Positions 16,694 to 25,369 are shown, numbered from the stretch's first letter. The stretch is 48,024 nucleotides of DNA from Chloroflexota bacterium (GCA_016202545.1 JACQON010000029.1:1-48024); one strand, 5' to 3'. A program made the numbers and translations. Notes: a model not told the origin generated them from the sequence alone.

Positions 16694-19357
16694 CTTTATG
16701 GTACTGCCAATAAGCTCATCGACCAGGGGGCGCGCCTGCTCCTCGGGAAGACAGTACTGCATCCTAGTGAACCTGTCCCTGAAGGCGGGAACCTGCCGGG
16801 AGACGTCCTTGCCGTGCATTATCACCGCCGCCATATACCCGGCCAGCTCCTTGAAATCACCTTCCTTCATGCCAAACCTGGTCATCTCCTGGACGCCCAT
16901 TCTCAGGCCGCTGCTGGTGCTGAAGCCTTCGTCATCGGGCAGGCCCTGATAGTTGAGTATGATGCTGTTCTCTTCCAGTTGCTGGGCGACCTCGATTCCT
17001 TTTGCGTAGCCCACCCGCAGGATGACCTGGTGCGTCTGAGTGTAGCCGATGGCGGGGTCGCCCTCCACCTGCAAGCCGCAGTCCTTGAGAGCCGAAGCGA
17101 ACGCCCTGGCATTGGCGATTACCTGTCTCTGGTATTCGCGTCCGTAAGCGTTCATCTCATAGGTTGCCATAAGCAGGCCGAGGAGGGTGCCGAGATGATG
17201 ATTGCTGGTGCTGCCGGGGAAAGCCCGCCTGACAATGCTGCTCCACAGCTCAGCGTAGTCCGGCCTCCGGCTCATATTGCTGGCGACTATCCCCCTCTGC
17301 GTGCCGAAGAAGGTCTTGTGCGTTGAGGCGGTGACGATATCCGCCCCTTCATCCAGGGGCTGCTGAAAATAGGGGCCGAGCAAGCCCAGGACATGGGCGG
17401 CATCATACATGATTATTGGCTTCGGCTTTATCCCGGCGGCCATTTGCGCCACTTCTTTGACCGGCTCGGTATGCAGTATCATGCTCTTGCCCAGGACGAT
17501 AAGCTCCGGCTTATGTTCCTGGATAAGCTCGGCCGCCCGCGGCAGGTCTATCTGGTAAGGGTTATCGGCCATGACGGGAAAATTCACCACCGCCCATCTT
17601 TCCGTAACCGGGTCAACGGCGACACAGTTTCTCAGCGAGCCCATTGGCTGCGCGCTGAGATGACCGCCCAGGCCGATATGGTGGTTCATGACGCATCTCA
17701 TTCTCCTCGGCTCCACGCGCCTGTCCACCCCGTTGAAATAGTCAACCAGGCCGCCGAACACCACAGAGTTGGCCATCTGACCGCTGATTGGCCTGACCTC
17801 TATATCGGAGCAGCCGAGGAACGTCTTCAGCCGCTCCACCAGCTCCGCCTCCACACCGGCGATGAACCCCGTTCCCTGGTAGTAGTATGCCTCAGCGTTG
17901 TCGAGGGCCTCGAGCTTTCTGTGCTCGGCATATCTTCCCTCCGGGTCAGCTATCGTCAGCAGCCTGACCAGCGGCGAAGGAGTCTGCTCTGACGGGATGA
18001 GATTGATGGCCCGCCTCTGCCTCCAGACGGTATTGTCGCTTGCTTTTCGCGCCAGGTTCCTGGCCAGGTTTTCCACAGATTCCCCGGCGCTCACCGGAAC
18101 AGGCCTCCTCTGGTCTTCGGCCAGCAACGGCCTGGCATAAGGCGGCGCTTCGCCGCCGATGTGCCTGTTTACAATCGTCGCCTCGGCGAACTTATCTCTG
18201 ACCATTATCCTCACCTTCTGTCCCTTCTTCAGGCCAGCGTCAACGTAGGCCAGGCATACCGCCCTCCGCTGAGACTGGCTGCCCGGCCTGGCACGAACAC
18301 CCTCGCCCTCGAACTTCCAGTAGGGGACTACCGTCCCGCTGGTCACCGTGCCCACCGGCTTCTCATCCAGGTATACCGGACAGCCGGCTCTGGCCACGCC
18401 ATCGTATACTGACATGGCGACTATGGTCCTGGGGACCAGCCGCTTTTCCTTTGGCGCGTTGAGCCTGCCCTCCCGCCGCGCCTTGATTTCCTGGTACTGC
18501 TTCGCCAGAGCATCCCGGCCGATGAAGTCGCCCTTGATTTCGCTGAAGCTGATAGCAAACCTGGCTGCGGGCAGGGCGAACAGGGGGATTTCCTTTCCTT
18601 CGGCATCGGCCCCCAGCTCATGTCCGTACAAGGGAAGGCCCGCCTCCAGCCTCAGCGTATCCCTGGCCCCCAGCCCGACGGGGACGATGCCTTCCTTCTC
18701 GCCCGCCTCCAGCAGCTTTTCAAACACAGGCACGGCCATTTCTGCGGGCGGGAAAAGCTCAAAGCCTATCGGCTCACCGGTGTACCCCGTCCTGGCAATG
18801 GGAACCCGGGCGCCAAGTATCCCGGCGATGGCCACCTTGTTCCTCCGCGGCTCAGGTAATTGCCGGGCATCTCCCAGTATGGCCGTCAGCACCGACTTTG
18901 CCCGTGGCCCCTGCAGCGCCAGCATGGCAATGGCCGCCGTCCGGTCTTCCAGTGCTAAGCCGGGAAATTTCGTCCTGTGCTTCTGGAGCCACGCCCAGTC
19001 CGTTTCGGCGTTGGCAGCGTTGACCACCAGGAGGTACTCCGCCTCGCTTATCCGGTAGAGATAGGCATCATCAATCGCCCCGCCAGTCTCGCCGGGGATT
19101 ATGGTGTACTGGGCTTCCCCCGGCGCCAGGGCGGCGGCGTTGTTGGTCAGGACATATTGCAGGAAAGGCACAGCATCCCGGCCGGTCACCAGGAACCTTC
19201 CCATGTGGGAAATATCGAACAGCCCGCCGAATTTCCTGGTCGCCAGGTGTTCCGCCAGAATGCCGCCGGGGTAGTTGAGCGGCATCTCCCAGCCGGCAAA
19301 GTCGACCATCTTGCCTCCCAGCTTGAGATGTCGCTCATGTAGCGGAGTGCGTTTCAT
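16688..19357 (-). CDS. Fusion of aminomethyltransferase (GcvT) and divergent serine hydroxymethyltransferase
   Basis: Two one-carbon enzymes in one chain of 889 residues. Residues 1 to about 395 are GcvT: TPLHERHLKLGGKMVDFAGW, SHMGRF, GGAIDDAYLY with the likely catalytic Asp, and LEAGLPLYGHEL. Residues about 425-889 are an SHMT-type PLP domain: INLIPSEQTPS, ISGQMAN, MYDAAHVLG, and the PLP lysine in ASTHKTFFG (near residue 681). The usual SHMT motif YAEGYPGxRYYGG is replaced by a different stretch starting YAEHRKLE, so this half is divergent. I prefer the ATG at 19357 (GGTGG five bases upstream) over the TTG at 19369. No gcvH or gcvP is in the window. The fusion suggests transfer of methylene-tetrahydrofolate between glycine and serine. 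Confidence 0.88.
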   Translation of the reverse strand: MKRTPLHERHLKLGGKMVDFAGWEMPLNYPGGILAEHLATRKFGGLFDISHMGRFLVTGRDAVPFLQYVLTNNAAALAPGEAQYTIIPGETGGAIDDAYLYRISEAEYLLVVNAANAETDWAWLQKHRTKFPGLALEDRTAAIAMLALQGPRAKSVLTAILGDARQLPEPRRNKVAIAGILGARVPIARTGYTGEPIGFELFPPAEMAVPVFEKLLEAGEKEGIVPVGLGARDTLRLEAGLPLYGHELGADAEGKEIPLFALPAARFAISFSEIKGDFIGRDALAKQYQEIKARREGRLNAPKEKRLVPRTIVAMSVYDGVARAGCPVYLDEKPVGTVTSGTVVPYWKFEGEGVRARPGSQSQRRAVCLAYVDAGLKKGQKVRIMVRDKFAEATIVNRHIGGEAPPYARPLLAEDQRRPVPVSAGESVENLARNLARKASDNTVWRQRRAINLIPSEQTPSPLVRLLTIADPEGRYAEHRKLEALDNAEAYYYQGTGFIAGVEAELVERLKTFLGCSDIEVRPISGQMANSVVFGGLVDYFNGVDRRVEPRRMRCVMNHHIGLGGHLSAQPMGSLRNCVAVDPVTERWAVVNFPVMADNPYQIDLPRAAELIQEHKPELIVLGKSMILHTEPVKEVAQMAAGIKPKPIIMYDAAHVLGLLGPYFQQPLDEGADIVTASTHKTFFGTQRGIVASNMSRRPDYAELWSSIVRRAFPGSTSNHHLGTLLGLLMATYEMNAYGREYQRQVIANARAFASALKDCGLQVEGDPAIGYTQTHQVILRVGYAKGIEVAQQLEENSIILNYQGLPDDEGFSTSSGLRMGVQEMTRFGMKEGDFKELAGYMAAVIMHGKDVSRQVPAFRDRFTRMQYCLPEEQARPLVDELIGSTIKL

Positions 19358-19397
19358 CTTGTCCACCAATCTAGTCGCTGAAGTAAAGGAGATTATA

Positions 19398-19428
19398 GAG
19401 AGGGGAGGCTACGCCTCCTCTCTCTTTT
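19398..19428 (+). terminator. Rho-independent terminator-like hairpin
   Basis: The stem GAGAGGGGAGGC/GCCTCCTCTCTC with loop TAC is a 12-bp near-perfect pairing (one G-T), followed by TTTT on the plus strand. No plus-strand gene ends here; the nearest upstream one is the shikimate-kinase-like gene at 16693. On the minus strand it lies in the leader of the GcvT-SHMT gene and lacks a T-run. Confidence 0.6.
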
Positions 19429-19511
19429 GCCTGGCATGATACTAGCTATTATAGCGTTTCCTGGCGGCAGTGTCATATTGTGATGTATGAAGGAGCTTCG
19501 TTACCTCTTTA

Positions 19512-19639
19512 CGAGCGTAGCGAAGCAATCTCTGAATGGGCACAGAGGGTCGCTTGAGATTGCTTCGGGCTCTCGCCCTCGGGCTGAACTCGGGCCTCGG
19601 ACTGAAGCTCGGTCTGAAGGCTGAAGCCCTCGCAATGAC
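19512..19639 (-). repeat. Dispersed palindromic repeat, copy B
   Basis: Near-complete copy, inverted relative to copy C. Reading minus: GTCATTGCGAG, the CTTCAG-rich core, CGAAGCAATCTC, a loop similar to that of copy C, GAGATTGCTTCGCTACG, then a decayed end. The 19-20 bases beyond the GTCATTGCGAG end also resemble the flank of copy C (AAACAATCTC). Confidence 0.85.
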
Positions 19640-19726
19640 CGTCGTTCGTAAACAATCTCGACGTTACCCGGCCTGTTGATGCACGGGAGAGGCACCGCCG
19701 GCAAATCATAAGCCTGGCCTGACGCT

Positions 19727-21838
19727 TCAGAAGGGACATGTCCCGTACGGGCAGCCGCCGCCGTACTCCGAATCGACGGTAACGTAGGGCACCGGCTCAA
19801 CCCCGGCATCTGGCATATCGCCGGCCAGGGTGAGCACCTGCCGCTTCTTGCTGCCGTAGCGGTACACGGTTATGCCCTTGCATTTAAGCTCGTGGGCCAG
19901 GGTATAGATGCGGCGGATGTCCTCCGGCGTGGCTTCAGCAGGCAGGTTGACCGTCTTGGACACGGAGTTATCAGTGTACTTCTGGAAGACGGCCTGCATC
20001 CTGACATGCCACTCCGGGGCTATATCCCAGTCGGTAACAAATACCCGGCGCACGTCTTCGGGAATTCCTTGAACGCCCTGCAGGCTTCCCCTCTGGGCGA
20101 TGCTTTCCATCAGCTCCGGCGAGAAGAAGCCCCGCTCGCGGGCAACCTGCTCAAACAGGGGATTAACTTCCAGCAGCCTCGTCCCCTCCATCACGTTGCG
20201 GACGAAGGCCAGGGCGAACAGTGGCTCGATACCGCTGGAGCAGCCGGCGATGATGCTTATGGTGCCTGTAGGCGCAATGGAGAGCACGGTGGCATTCCGC
20301 AGCCTGGGGCCGTCAGGCCGGTCATAGACGCTGCCGGGAAAGTTGGGGAAGACGCCCCGCTCCGTGGCCAGCGCCGCCGAGGCTTCCCGGGCCTTTTCCA
20401 TGATGAAGCTGATTATACGCTCGGCTATCTCCAGGGCTGCCTCCGAATTATAGGGTATGCCCAGCTTGACCAGGGCATCGGCAAAGCCCATCACGCCCAG
20501 TCCAATCTTACGGTTGCGCTCGGTTATCTGTTCAATCTCCGGCAGGGGAAAGACGTTGGCTTCGATGACGTTATCGAGGAAGCGCACCCCAAGCCTGACC
20601 ACGCGCTCAAGCTTCGCCCAGTCAACCTTTCTCCCGGAGACCATGCTGGACAGATTGATAGACCCCAGGTTGCAGCTTTCATAGGGGAGCAGGGGTAGCT
20701 CCCCGCAGGGGTTAGTCGCCTCCAGACGGCCCACATGGGGCGTGGGGTTATGGCGGTTTATCTCATCCTGGAAGACCAGGCCGGGGTCGCCGGTCTTCCA
20801 GGCATTGGCCACTACCATGTCGAACAGGTGACGGGCATTGATGTCCCGCGCCTCCTTGCCCGTCCTGGGGTTGATAAGCGGCCACCGCCCTCCCCGTGAG
20901 GCCGCCTCCATGAACTCATCGGCGGCGCCCACCGAGATATTGAAATTTGACAGGGTGACGCCATCGCTCTTAGCCTCAACAAACTCCATGATATCGGGAT
21001 GGTCGGCGTTGAGGATGCCCATGTTGGCGCCGCGCCGCTTGCCGCCCTGTTTCATGACTCCGGTGGCGGCATCGAATATCTTCATGAAGGAGACCGGCCC
21101 CGAGGCCACCCCTTTAGTGGAACGAACGATGTCTCCCTTGGGCCTGAGGCGGCTGAAGGAAAAGCCGGTGCCGCCCCCGGACTGGTGGATTAGAGCCATG
21201 TTCTTAAGCGTTTCGAAAATGCCCACTATCGAGTCCTCCACGGGCAGGACAAAGCAGGCTGATAGTTGCCCCAGGGGTGTGCCGGCGTTCATCAGCGTCG
21301 GCGTATTGGGCATGAATTCGAGGTTGCTCAGCAGCTCAAAAAACGTCTGCTCAAGCTCCGTGGTACCAGCGGAAGGGGCGAAACTGGCCTCGGCAGCGGC
21401 TATAGCGCGGGCGATGCGGCGGAAAAGCTGGCCGGGAGTCTCGATGACCTCCCCCTCCTCGTCCTTGAGCAGGTAGCGCCGCTCCAGCACCTTTATGGCG
21501 TTGACGCTGAGCTTCAAGTCGTCGCGGACGCCAATGGCCGTCTTGAGCCGGCGCATGTCAGCCCGCTCCCGGCGGTAGAGGATATAGGCCCTGGCCACGC
21601 TTGAGTAGCCCTGGGCCATCAGCACCTCCTCCACTATGTCCTGCACGTCTTCCACGCTGGGAGTGGTTTGAGCAAACCTCTCTTCCACCACCCTGACCAC
21701 CCGCCCGCCCAGGTCAGCGGCCAGCTTTTTATCACCGGCCCCGGTGGCGACGAGCGCCTTATAGATGGCTTGCTCTATCTTATCAGGAATAAAGGGGACT
21801 ATGGAGCCATCGCGTTTGCGGATTTGAGTTACCTTCAT
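19727..21838 (-). CDS. nrdJ: Adenosylcobalamin-dependent ribonucleotide reductase, copy 2 (class II, with ATP-cone)
   Basis: 703 residues. Unlike copy 1 it has a clear N-terminal ATP-cone (VTQIRKRDGSIVPFIPDKIE through about residue 90), the allosteric activity site. It lacks the TSCPD domain and the zinc-finger tail. The core is intact: SACFVLPVEDS, GTGFSFSRLRP, radical Cys378 in NPCGELPLLPYESC. It ends in CPYGTCPF, whose two cysteines probably act as the redox pair. I prefer the ATG at 21838 (AGGGGG upstream) to the in-frame TTG at 21862. It has its own promoter and no NrdR box that I can see, so the two reductases may be controlled differently. Confidence 0.93.
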   Translation of the reverse strand: MKVTQIRKRDGSIVPFIPDKIEQAIYKALVATGAGDKKLAADLGGRVVRVVEERFAQTTPSVEDVQDIVEEVLMAQGYSSVARAYILYRRERADMRRLKTAIGVRDDLKLSVNAIKVLERRYLLKDEEGEVIETPGQLFRRIARAIAAAEASFAPSAGTTELEQTFFELLSNLEFMPNTPTLMNAGTPLGQLSACFVLPVEDSIVGIFETLKNMALIHQSGGGTGFSFSRLRPKGDIVRSTKGVASGPVSFMKIFDAATGVMKQGGKRRGANMGILNADHPDIMEFVEAKSDGVTLSNFNISVGAADEFMEAASRGGRWPLINPRTGKEARDINARHLFDMVVANAWKTGDPGLVFQDEINRHNPTPHVGRLEATNPCGELPLLPYESCNLGSINLSSMVSGRKVDWAKLERVVRLGVRFLDNVIEANVFPLPEIEQITERNRKIGLGVMGFADALVKLGIPYNSEAALEIAERIISFIMEKAREASAALATERGVFPNFPGSVYDRPDGPRLRNATVLSIAPTGTISIIAGCSSGIEPLFALAFVRNVMEGTRLLEVNPLFEQVARERGFFSPELMESIAQRGSLQGVQGIPEDVRRVFVTDWDIAPEWHVRMQAVFQKYTDNSVSKTVNLPAEATPEDIRRIYTLAHELKCKGITVYRYGSKKRQVLTLAGDMPDAGVEPVPYVTVDSEYGGGCPYGTCPF

Positions 21839-21895
21839 CCCCTTGCCCCCTTTAGGGTTCAAGTGAGGACGGTCGCGGGATATGCCCTTTTCAAT

Positions 21896-21924
21896 ATCGT
21901 AGCCCTTTGCTCTATGCCAGTCAA
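21896..21924 (-). promoter_or_regulatory. Promoter of nrdJ copy 2
   Basis: On the minus strand TTGACT (21919-21924), 17 bases, TACGAT (21896-21901). The leader before the ATG at 21838 is about 50 bases. Divergent from the comM promoter. Confidence 0.6.
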
Positions 21925-21966
21925 TACCCCAGCTTCAGCCAGATGCCCTCCAGGGGGAGCCCTTCG

Positions 21967-21995
21967 TTGACACTTGGGGTGCCCCGTTGTAACAT
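21967..21995 (+). promoter_or_regulatory. Promoter of comM with palindromic spacer
   Basis: TTGACA (21967-21972), 17 bases, TAACAT (21990-21995). The spacer contains GGGGTGCCCC, a possible operator. Transcription would start at about 22002, directly at the ATG, so the mRNA might be leaderless. Confidence 0.5.
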
Positions 21996-22002
21996 AAAGG
22001 CT

Positions 22003-23523
22003 ATGCTGGCCAAGGTGCTGAGCTGCGCTGTTGTGGGATTGGATGGGGCCATCGTTGAGGTGGAGGTTGATATTTCGCCCGGCCTGCCGTCATTTACTGT
22101 CGTCGGCTTGCCCGATGCCGCCGTCCAGGAAGCCAGAGAGCGGGTAAGGGCCGCCATACGGAACTCCGGCTGTTCATTTCCCATGAAGCGCGTGGTGGTC
22201 AATCTCGCCCCCGCCAACCTGAAGAAGGCGGGGCCAGCCTATGATTTGCCCATCGCTATCGGCATCCTCCTCAGCTCGGAGCAGGTGTCTGCCGATGTCT
22301 CTCAAACCGCCTTCATCGGTGAGCTGTCACTGGATGGCAGCCTGCGCCATACCACCGGCGTTCTGCCCATGGTGGCCCTGGTCCACCAGGAAGGACTGTC
22401 CACCGTTATCGTGCCTGAGGCCGATGCCGCAGAGGCGTCCTTGATAGAGGGCGCCACCATCATACCCATCTCCTCGCTGGCGCAACTGGTGGCCTACCTG
22501 CGGGGAGAGGTGCCGGTGCCGGAATACCAGGCTGATGAAACCGGGGAGCAAGCGCCGCCCGCCCTCTCAGCTACTGACCTGGCTTACATTAAGGGGCAGG
22601 AGCATGCCAAGCGGGCCATAGAGGTAGCGGCCGCCGGGGCGCATAATGTGATAATGTGCGGGCCGCCGGGCAGCGGGAAGACGCTGCTGGCGCGGGCCAT
22701 GACCTCCATACTGCCGCCGATGGCTGCCGATGAATCCCTGGAGGTGACCAAGATTTACAGCGTCAGCGGGCTGCTGCCGTCTGATACCCCCTTGATGAGG
22801 CAGAGGCCGTTCCGCTCCCCACACTATACCATCTCAAATGTCGGGCTGGTGGGCGGCGGGCACTGGCCCAGGCCGGGCGAGATAAGCCTGAGCCATCGCG
22901 GGGTGCTCTTCCTGGACGAGCTTCCCGAGTTTGGCCACGCCGTGCTTGAGGTATTGCGCCAGCCACTGGAAGAAAGGCGCATCACCATCAGCCGGGCACA
23001 GGGGAGCGTGACCTTCCCTGCCAATTTCATGCTAGTGGGGGCGATGAACCCCTGTCCCTGCGGGTACTACGGGGACCCCTTCAGGCAGTGCAGTTGCCCC
23101 CCCGGCGTGGTTTCCCGCTACCAGAGGCGCATCAGCGGCCCGTTCATCGACCGCGTTGACATCTTCGTCGAGGTGCCGCATGTTGACTATGAAAAACTGT
23201 CCGATGACCGGCTGGGCGAACCCTCGGAGAGGGCGCAGGCCAGGGTCAGGGCTGCCCGTTCCCGCCAGCGGGAGCGCTTCCGGGGGACGAAGCTGACCTG
23301 CAACGCCGAGATGACGCCTTCCGAGGTAAGGGACTTCTGCCAGGTGGAAGAATCAGCCCAGAGCCTGCTCAAGGCGGCGATGAAGCAACTTTATCTGTCC
23401 GCCCGCGCTTTCCATCGCATCCTTAAGCTGGCCCGCACCATCGCCGACCTGGAAAGCGCTGATGTTATCAAGGCCAATCATCTGGCTGAAGCTATCCAGT
23501 ACCGTCCGAGAACGCTGGTATGA
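22003..23523 (+). CDS. comM: YifB/ComM family AAA ATPase (Mg chelatase-like)
   Basis: 506 residues. The N-terminal Lon-like S5 domain (MLAKVLSCAVVGLDG, GLPSFTVVGLPDAAVQEA) is followed by the AAA+ module with Walker A GPPGSGKT at 220-227, Walker B VLFLDELPEF, a Cys cluster in NPCPCGYYGD and QCSCPP, and the C-terminal helical domain. ComM is a hexameric helicase that promotes branch migration during natural transformation; this role is known from Vibrio and is inferred here. The start at 22003 gives the family-typical N-terminus; AAAGG precedes it by six bases. Confidence 0.95.
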   Translation: MLAKVLSCAVVGLDGAIVEVEVDISPGLPSFTVVGLPDAAVQEARERVRAAIRNSGCSFPMKRVVVNLAPANLKKAGPAYDLPIAIGILLSSEQVSADVSQTAFIGELSLDGSLRHTTGVLPMVALVHQEGLSTVIVPEADAAEASLIEGATIIPISSLAQLVAYLRGEVPVPEYQADETGEQAPPALSATDLAYIKGQEHAKRAIEVAAAGAHNVIMCGPPGSGKTLLARAMTSILPPMAADESLEVTKIYSVSGLLPSDTPLMRQRPFRSPHYTISNVGLVGGGHWPRPGEISLSHRGVLFLDELPEFGHAVLEVLRQPLEERRITISRAQGSVTFPANFMLVGAMNPCPCGYYGDPFRQCSCPPGVVSRYQRRISGPFIDRVDIFVEVPHVDYEKLSDDRLGEPSERAQARVRAARSRQRERFRGTKLTCNAEMTPSEVRDFCQVEESAQSLLKAAMKQLYLSARAFHRILKLARTIADLESADVIKANHLAEAIQYRPRTLV

Positions 23524-23556
23524 GCTTGTCAGCCATCTTGAAATCGGGGAGAGCGC

Positions 23557-24456
23557 ATGGCCATTCCTGAATTTCCGCAGTTTGCGCCTTTAGTTCTGGA
23601 GCATAAGACCGAGGTAGACCGGGCCTTTGCCGAAATGGAACCGACCATCTCCGAGTTCACCTTCACCAACCTGTTCATGTGGCAGCATTACTATAACATC
23701 AGCGTAAGCAGGATGCACGGGTGTATCCTGTTTCTGGCCGAGCCGCCCGGCAAGAAGCCCTTCTTCTATCCGCCGTGGGGACAGGGAGATACCGGACGCG
23801 CTGCCAGGGATTGTCTGCAATTCCTGGCGGACAAAGGGGAGGCAGGCCATATAGAGCGGGTGCCCCAGGACTACATAGAGAGATATGCCCATTCCTTGCG
23901 CGGGCTGGAGATAACGCCGGACCCGGATAATGACGATTACGTTTATTCCAGCCAGGACCTGATTTTTTTGGAAGGGAGAAGACTCCACGCCAAGCGCAAC
24001 GCCATCAGGAAAGTCCATAAAGTCGGGGATAATGAGTACCGGGCCATAGATGAGGGACTCATCGGGCCGTGCCTGGAGTTGCAAGAGCTGTGGTGCCGCC
24101 AGCAGCACCGTGAGTTATATCTAAGCCTGGCGGAGGAAACGATGGCCGTCAAGACTATTTTTGATAACTATCAAGCCCTGGGGGTCAAGGGCGGCGCTAT
24201 CCTGATTAATGGGCGGGTGGAGGCCTTCTCCATAGGGGAAAGGCTCAATAGTGATACTCTGGTGATACACGTGGAGAAAGCCAACTTGGCCATCCCCGGA
24301 CTATATGCGGTGATAAACCAGCAGTTCGCCGAGCACGAAGCTCGTGACCACAAATATGTCAACCGCGAGCAGGACCTGGGGGATAAGGGACTCAGGATGG
24401 CCAAGAGGTCTTACTATCCATCCGCTATGGTCAGGAAATTCAAGGTGGCGCGATAA
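23557..24456 (+). CDS. DUF2156 protein (phosphatidylglycerol lysyltransferase C-domain-like)
   Basis: 299 residues resembling the GNAT-type double fold of the DUF2156 family: EFTFTNLFMWQHYY near the N-terminus, then RLHAKRNAIRKV in the middle, AFSIGERL and HVEKANLAIPGLYAVINQQF, and the ending KRSYYPSAMVRKFKV. Related domains in MprF transfer aminoacyl groups from tRNA to lipids, but this protein has no membrane part, so a soluble acyl- or aminoacyl-transferase is more likely. It follows comM after 33 bases. The substrate is unknown. Confidence 0.82.
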   Translation: MAIPEFPQFAPLVLEHKTEVDRAFAEMEPTISEFTFTNLFMWQHYYNISVSRMHGCILFLAEPPGKKPFFYPPWGQGDTGRAARDCLQFLADKGEAGHIERVPQDYIERYAHSLRGLEITPDPDNDDYVYSSQDLIFLEGRRLHAKRNAIRKVHKVGDNEYRAIDEGLIGPCLELQELWCRQQHRELYLSLAEETMAVKTIFDNYQALGVKGGAILINGRVEAFSIGERLNSDTLVIHVEKANLAIPGLYAVINQQFAEHEARDHKYVNREQDLGDKGLRMAKRSYYPSAMVRKFKVAR

Positions 24457-24494
24457 GGCAGCACCATGGTCGAGGTTATTTAGGAACTCACCCT

Positions 24495-24629
24495 GTCATT
24501 GCGAGGGCTTCAGCCTTCAGACCGAGCTTCAGTCCGAGGCCCGAGTTCAGCCCGAGGGCTTCAGCCCGAAGCAATCTCAAGCGGTGCTCTGTGACTGGTC
24601 GGAGATTGCTTCGCTAGGCTCGCAATGAC
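24495..24629 (+). repeat. Dispersed palindromic repeat, copy C (complete)
   Basis: The clearest copy, 135 bases. It has ends GTCATTGCGAG and CTCGCAATGAC, an inner pair GAAGCAATCTC/GAGATTGCTTC around a 20-odd-base loop, and a CTTCAG/CCGAG-rich core inserted in the left arm. It lies between the DUF2156 gene and the TsaC-like gene, a gap of 261 bases with no gene. Confidence 0.9.
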
Positions 24630-24660
24630 CGATGTTTGTAAACAATCTCATTAATCAATT

Positions 24661-24690
24661 TTGGCTATCGTCAGTCTGCTATGATATACT
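24661..24690 (+). promoter_or_regulatory. Promoter of tsaC-rpiB-ilv cluster
   Basis: TTGGCT, 18 bases, then TATACT (24685-24690, 5 of 6). It lies just past repeat copy C and is the last clear promoter before the run of same-strand genes that includes ilvDBNC. Confidence 0.5.
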
Positions 24691-24717
24691 GAAAGGTAAA
24701 GTTCCTTGGTGGTCAAA

Positions 24718-25365
24718 ATGACGCTGGGCGAATTTCCTTCCGGAATCAGACAACAGGTGGAAAAGGGGATTTCCATCCTGAAACAGGGCGGGCTGGTCGC
24801 CTTCCCCACTGACACCGTCTATGGCCTGGGCGCCTGCATGGACATGCCCCGGGCCGTGGAGCGGGTGTATGATGTGAAGAGGCGGCCCCGCGATATGGCG
24901 TTGCCCCTGCTGCTGGCCGGTAAATCTCAGATAAACGAGGTCGCCCGGGACGTACCCGGAGTTGCCTGGAATTTGATTGACAGATTCCTTCCCGGCGCGC
25001 TGACGATAGTCTTACGCAAGTCTGAGCGAGTTAGCGATATTATCACCGGCGGCGGTGCAACTGTGGCGGTCCGCATTCCTGCCCATCCCGTGCCCATTGC
25101 CCTTATCGAGGGCGTGGGGACACCAATTGTGGGCACAAGCGCCAACTTAAGCGGCAGGCCAAGCCCCTTGACCGCCGGGGACGTCTGCTCTCAGATGGGG
25201 GACAAGATAGACCTGATTATCGATGGCGGCCGGTGTCCGGGCGGCAGGGAATCTACCGTGGTTGACGTGACCGGAGAGGCTCCGGTGGTGCTGCGGGAAG
25301 GCGCTATTTCGAGGGAAGAGCTGGAACGGGTATGCGGAAGCGCTCTCAGCATGGCGGAGGCTTGA
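24718..25365 (+). CDS. tsaC: Threonylcarbamoyl-AMP synthase (Sua5/YrdC family)
   Basis: Makes threonylcarbamoyl-AMP for the t6A37 modification of tRNAs that read ANN codons. The 215-residue single YrdC domain shows ILKQGGLVAFPTDTVYGLG, VYDVKRRP, the KxR-type basic pairs, VAVRIPAHP and GTSANLSGRPSP. There is no C-terminal Sua5 domain. I prefer the ATG (GGTGG five bases upstream); a TTG at 24706 with GAAAGG nine bases before it is an alternative. rpiB starts four bases after its stop. Confidence 0.92.
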   Translation: MTLGEFPSGIRQQVEKGISILKQGGLVAFPTDTVYGLGACMDMPRAVERVYDVKRRPRDMALPLLLAGKSQINEVARDVPGVAWNLIDRFLPGALTIVLRKSERVSDIITGGGATVAVRIPAHPVPIALIEGVGTPIVGTSANLSGRPSPLTAGDVCSQMGDKIDLIIDGGRCPGGRESTVVDVTGEAPVVLREGAISREELERVCGSALSMAEA

Positions 25366-25369
25366 AGCA

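Larger units (their letters stand above)
19358..19726. other. Intergenic region between nrdJ copy 2 and the GcvT-SHMT gene
   Basis: No gene seen in these 369 bases. It holds a hairpin with a T-run (19398-19428), repeat copy B (about 19512-19639), and on the minus strand a TATAAT at 19392-19397 that may serve the GcvT-SHMT gene, though no -35 pairs with it. Confidence 0.7.

Noticed and set aside
19733-19750. Palindromes GGGACATGTCCC and CCCGTACGGG at the end of nrdJ copy 2
   Set aside because: They encode the CPYGTCP tail and are explained by codon choice; no sign of a regulatory role.
24495-24629. CRISPR array suggested by repeated CTTCAG units
   Set aside because: Units are short, irregular and lack unique spacers; no cas genes are near.
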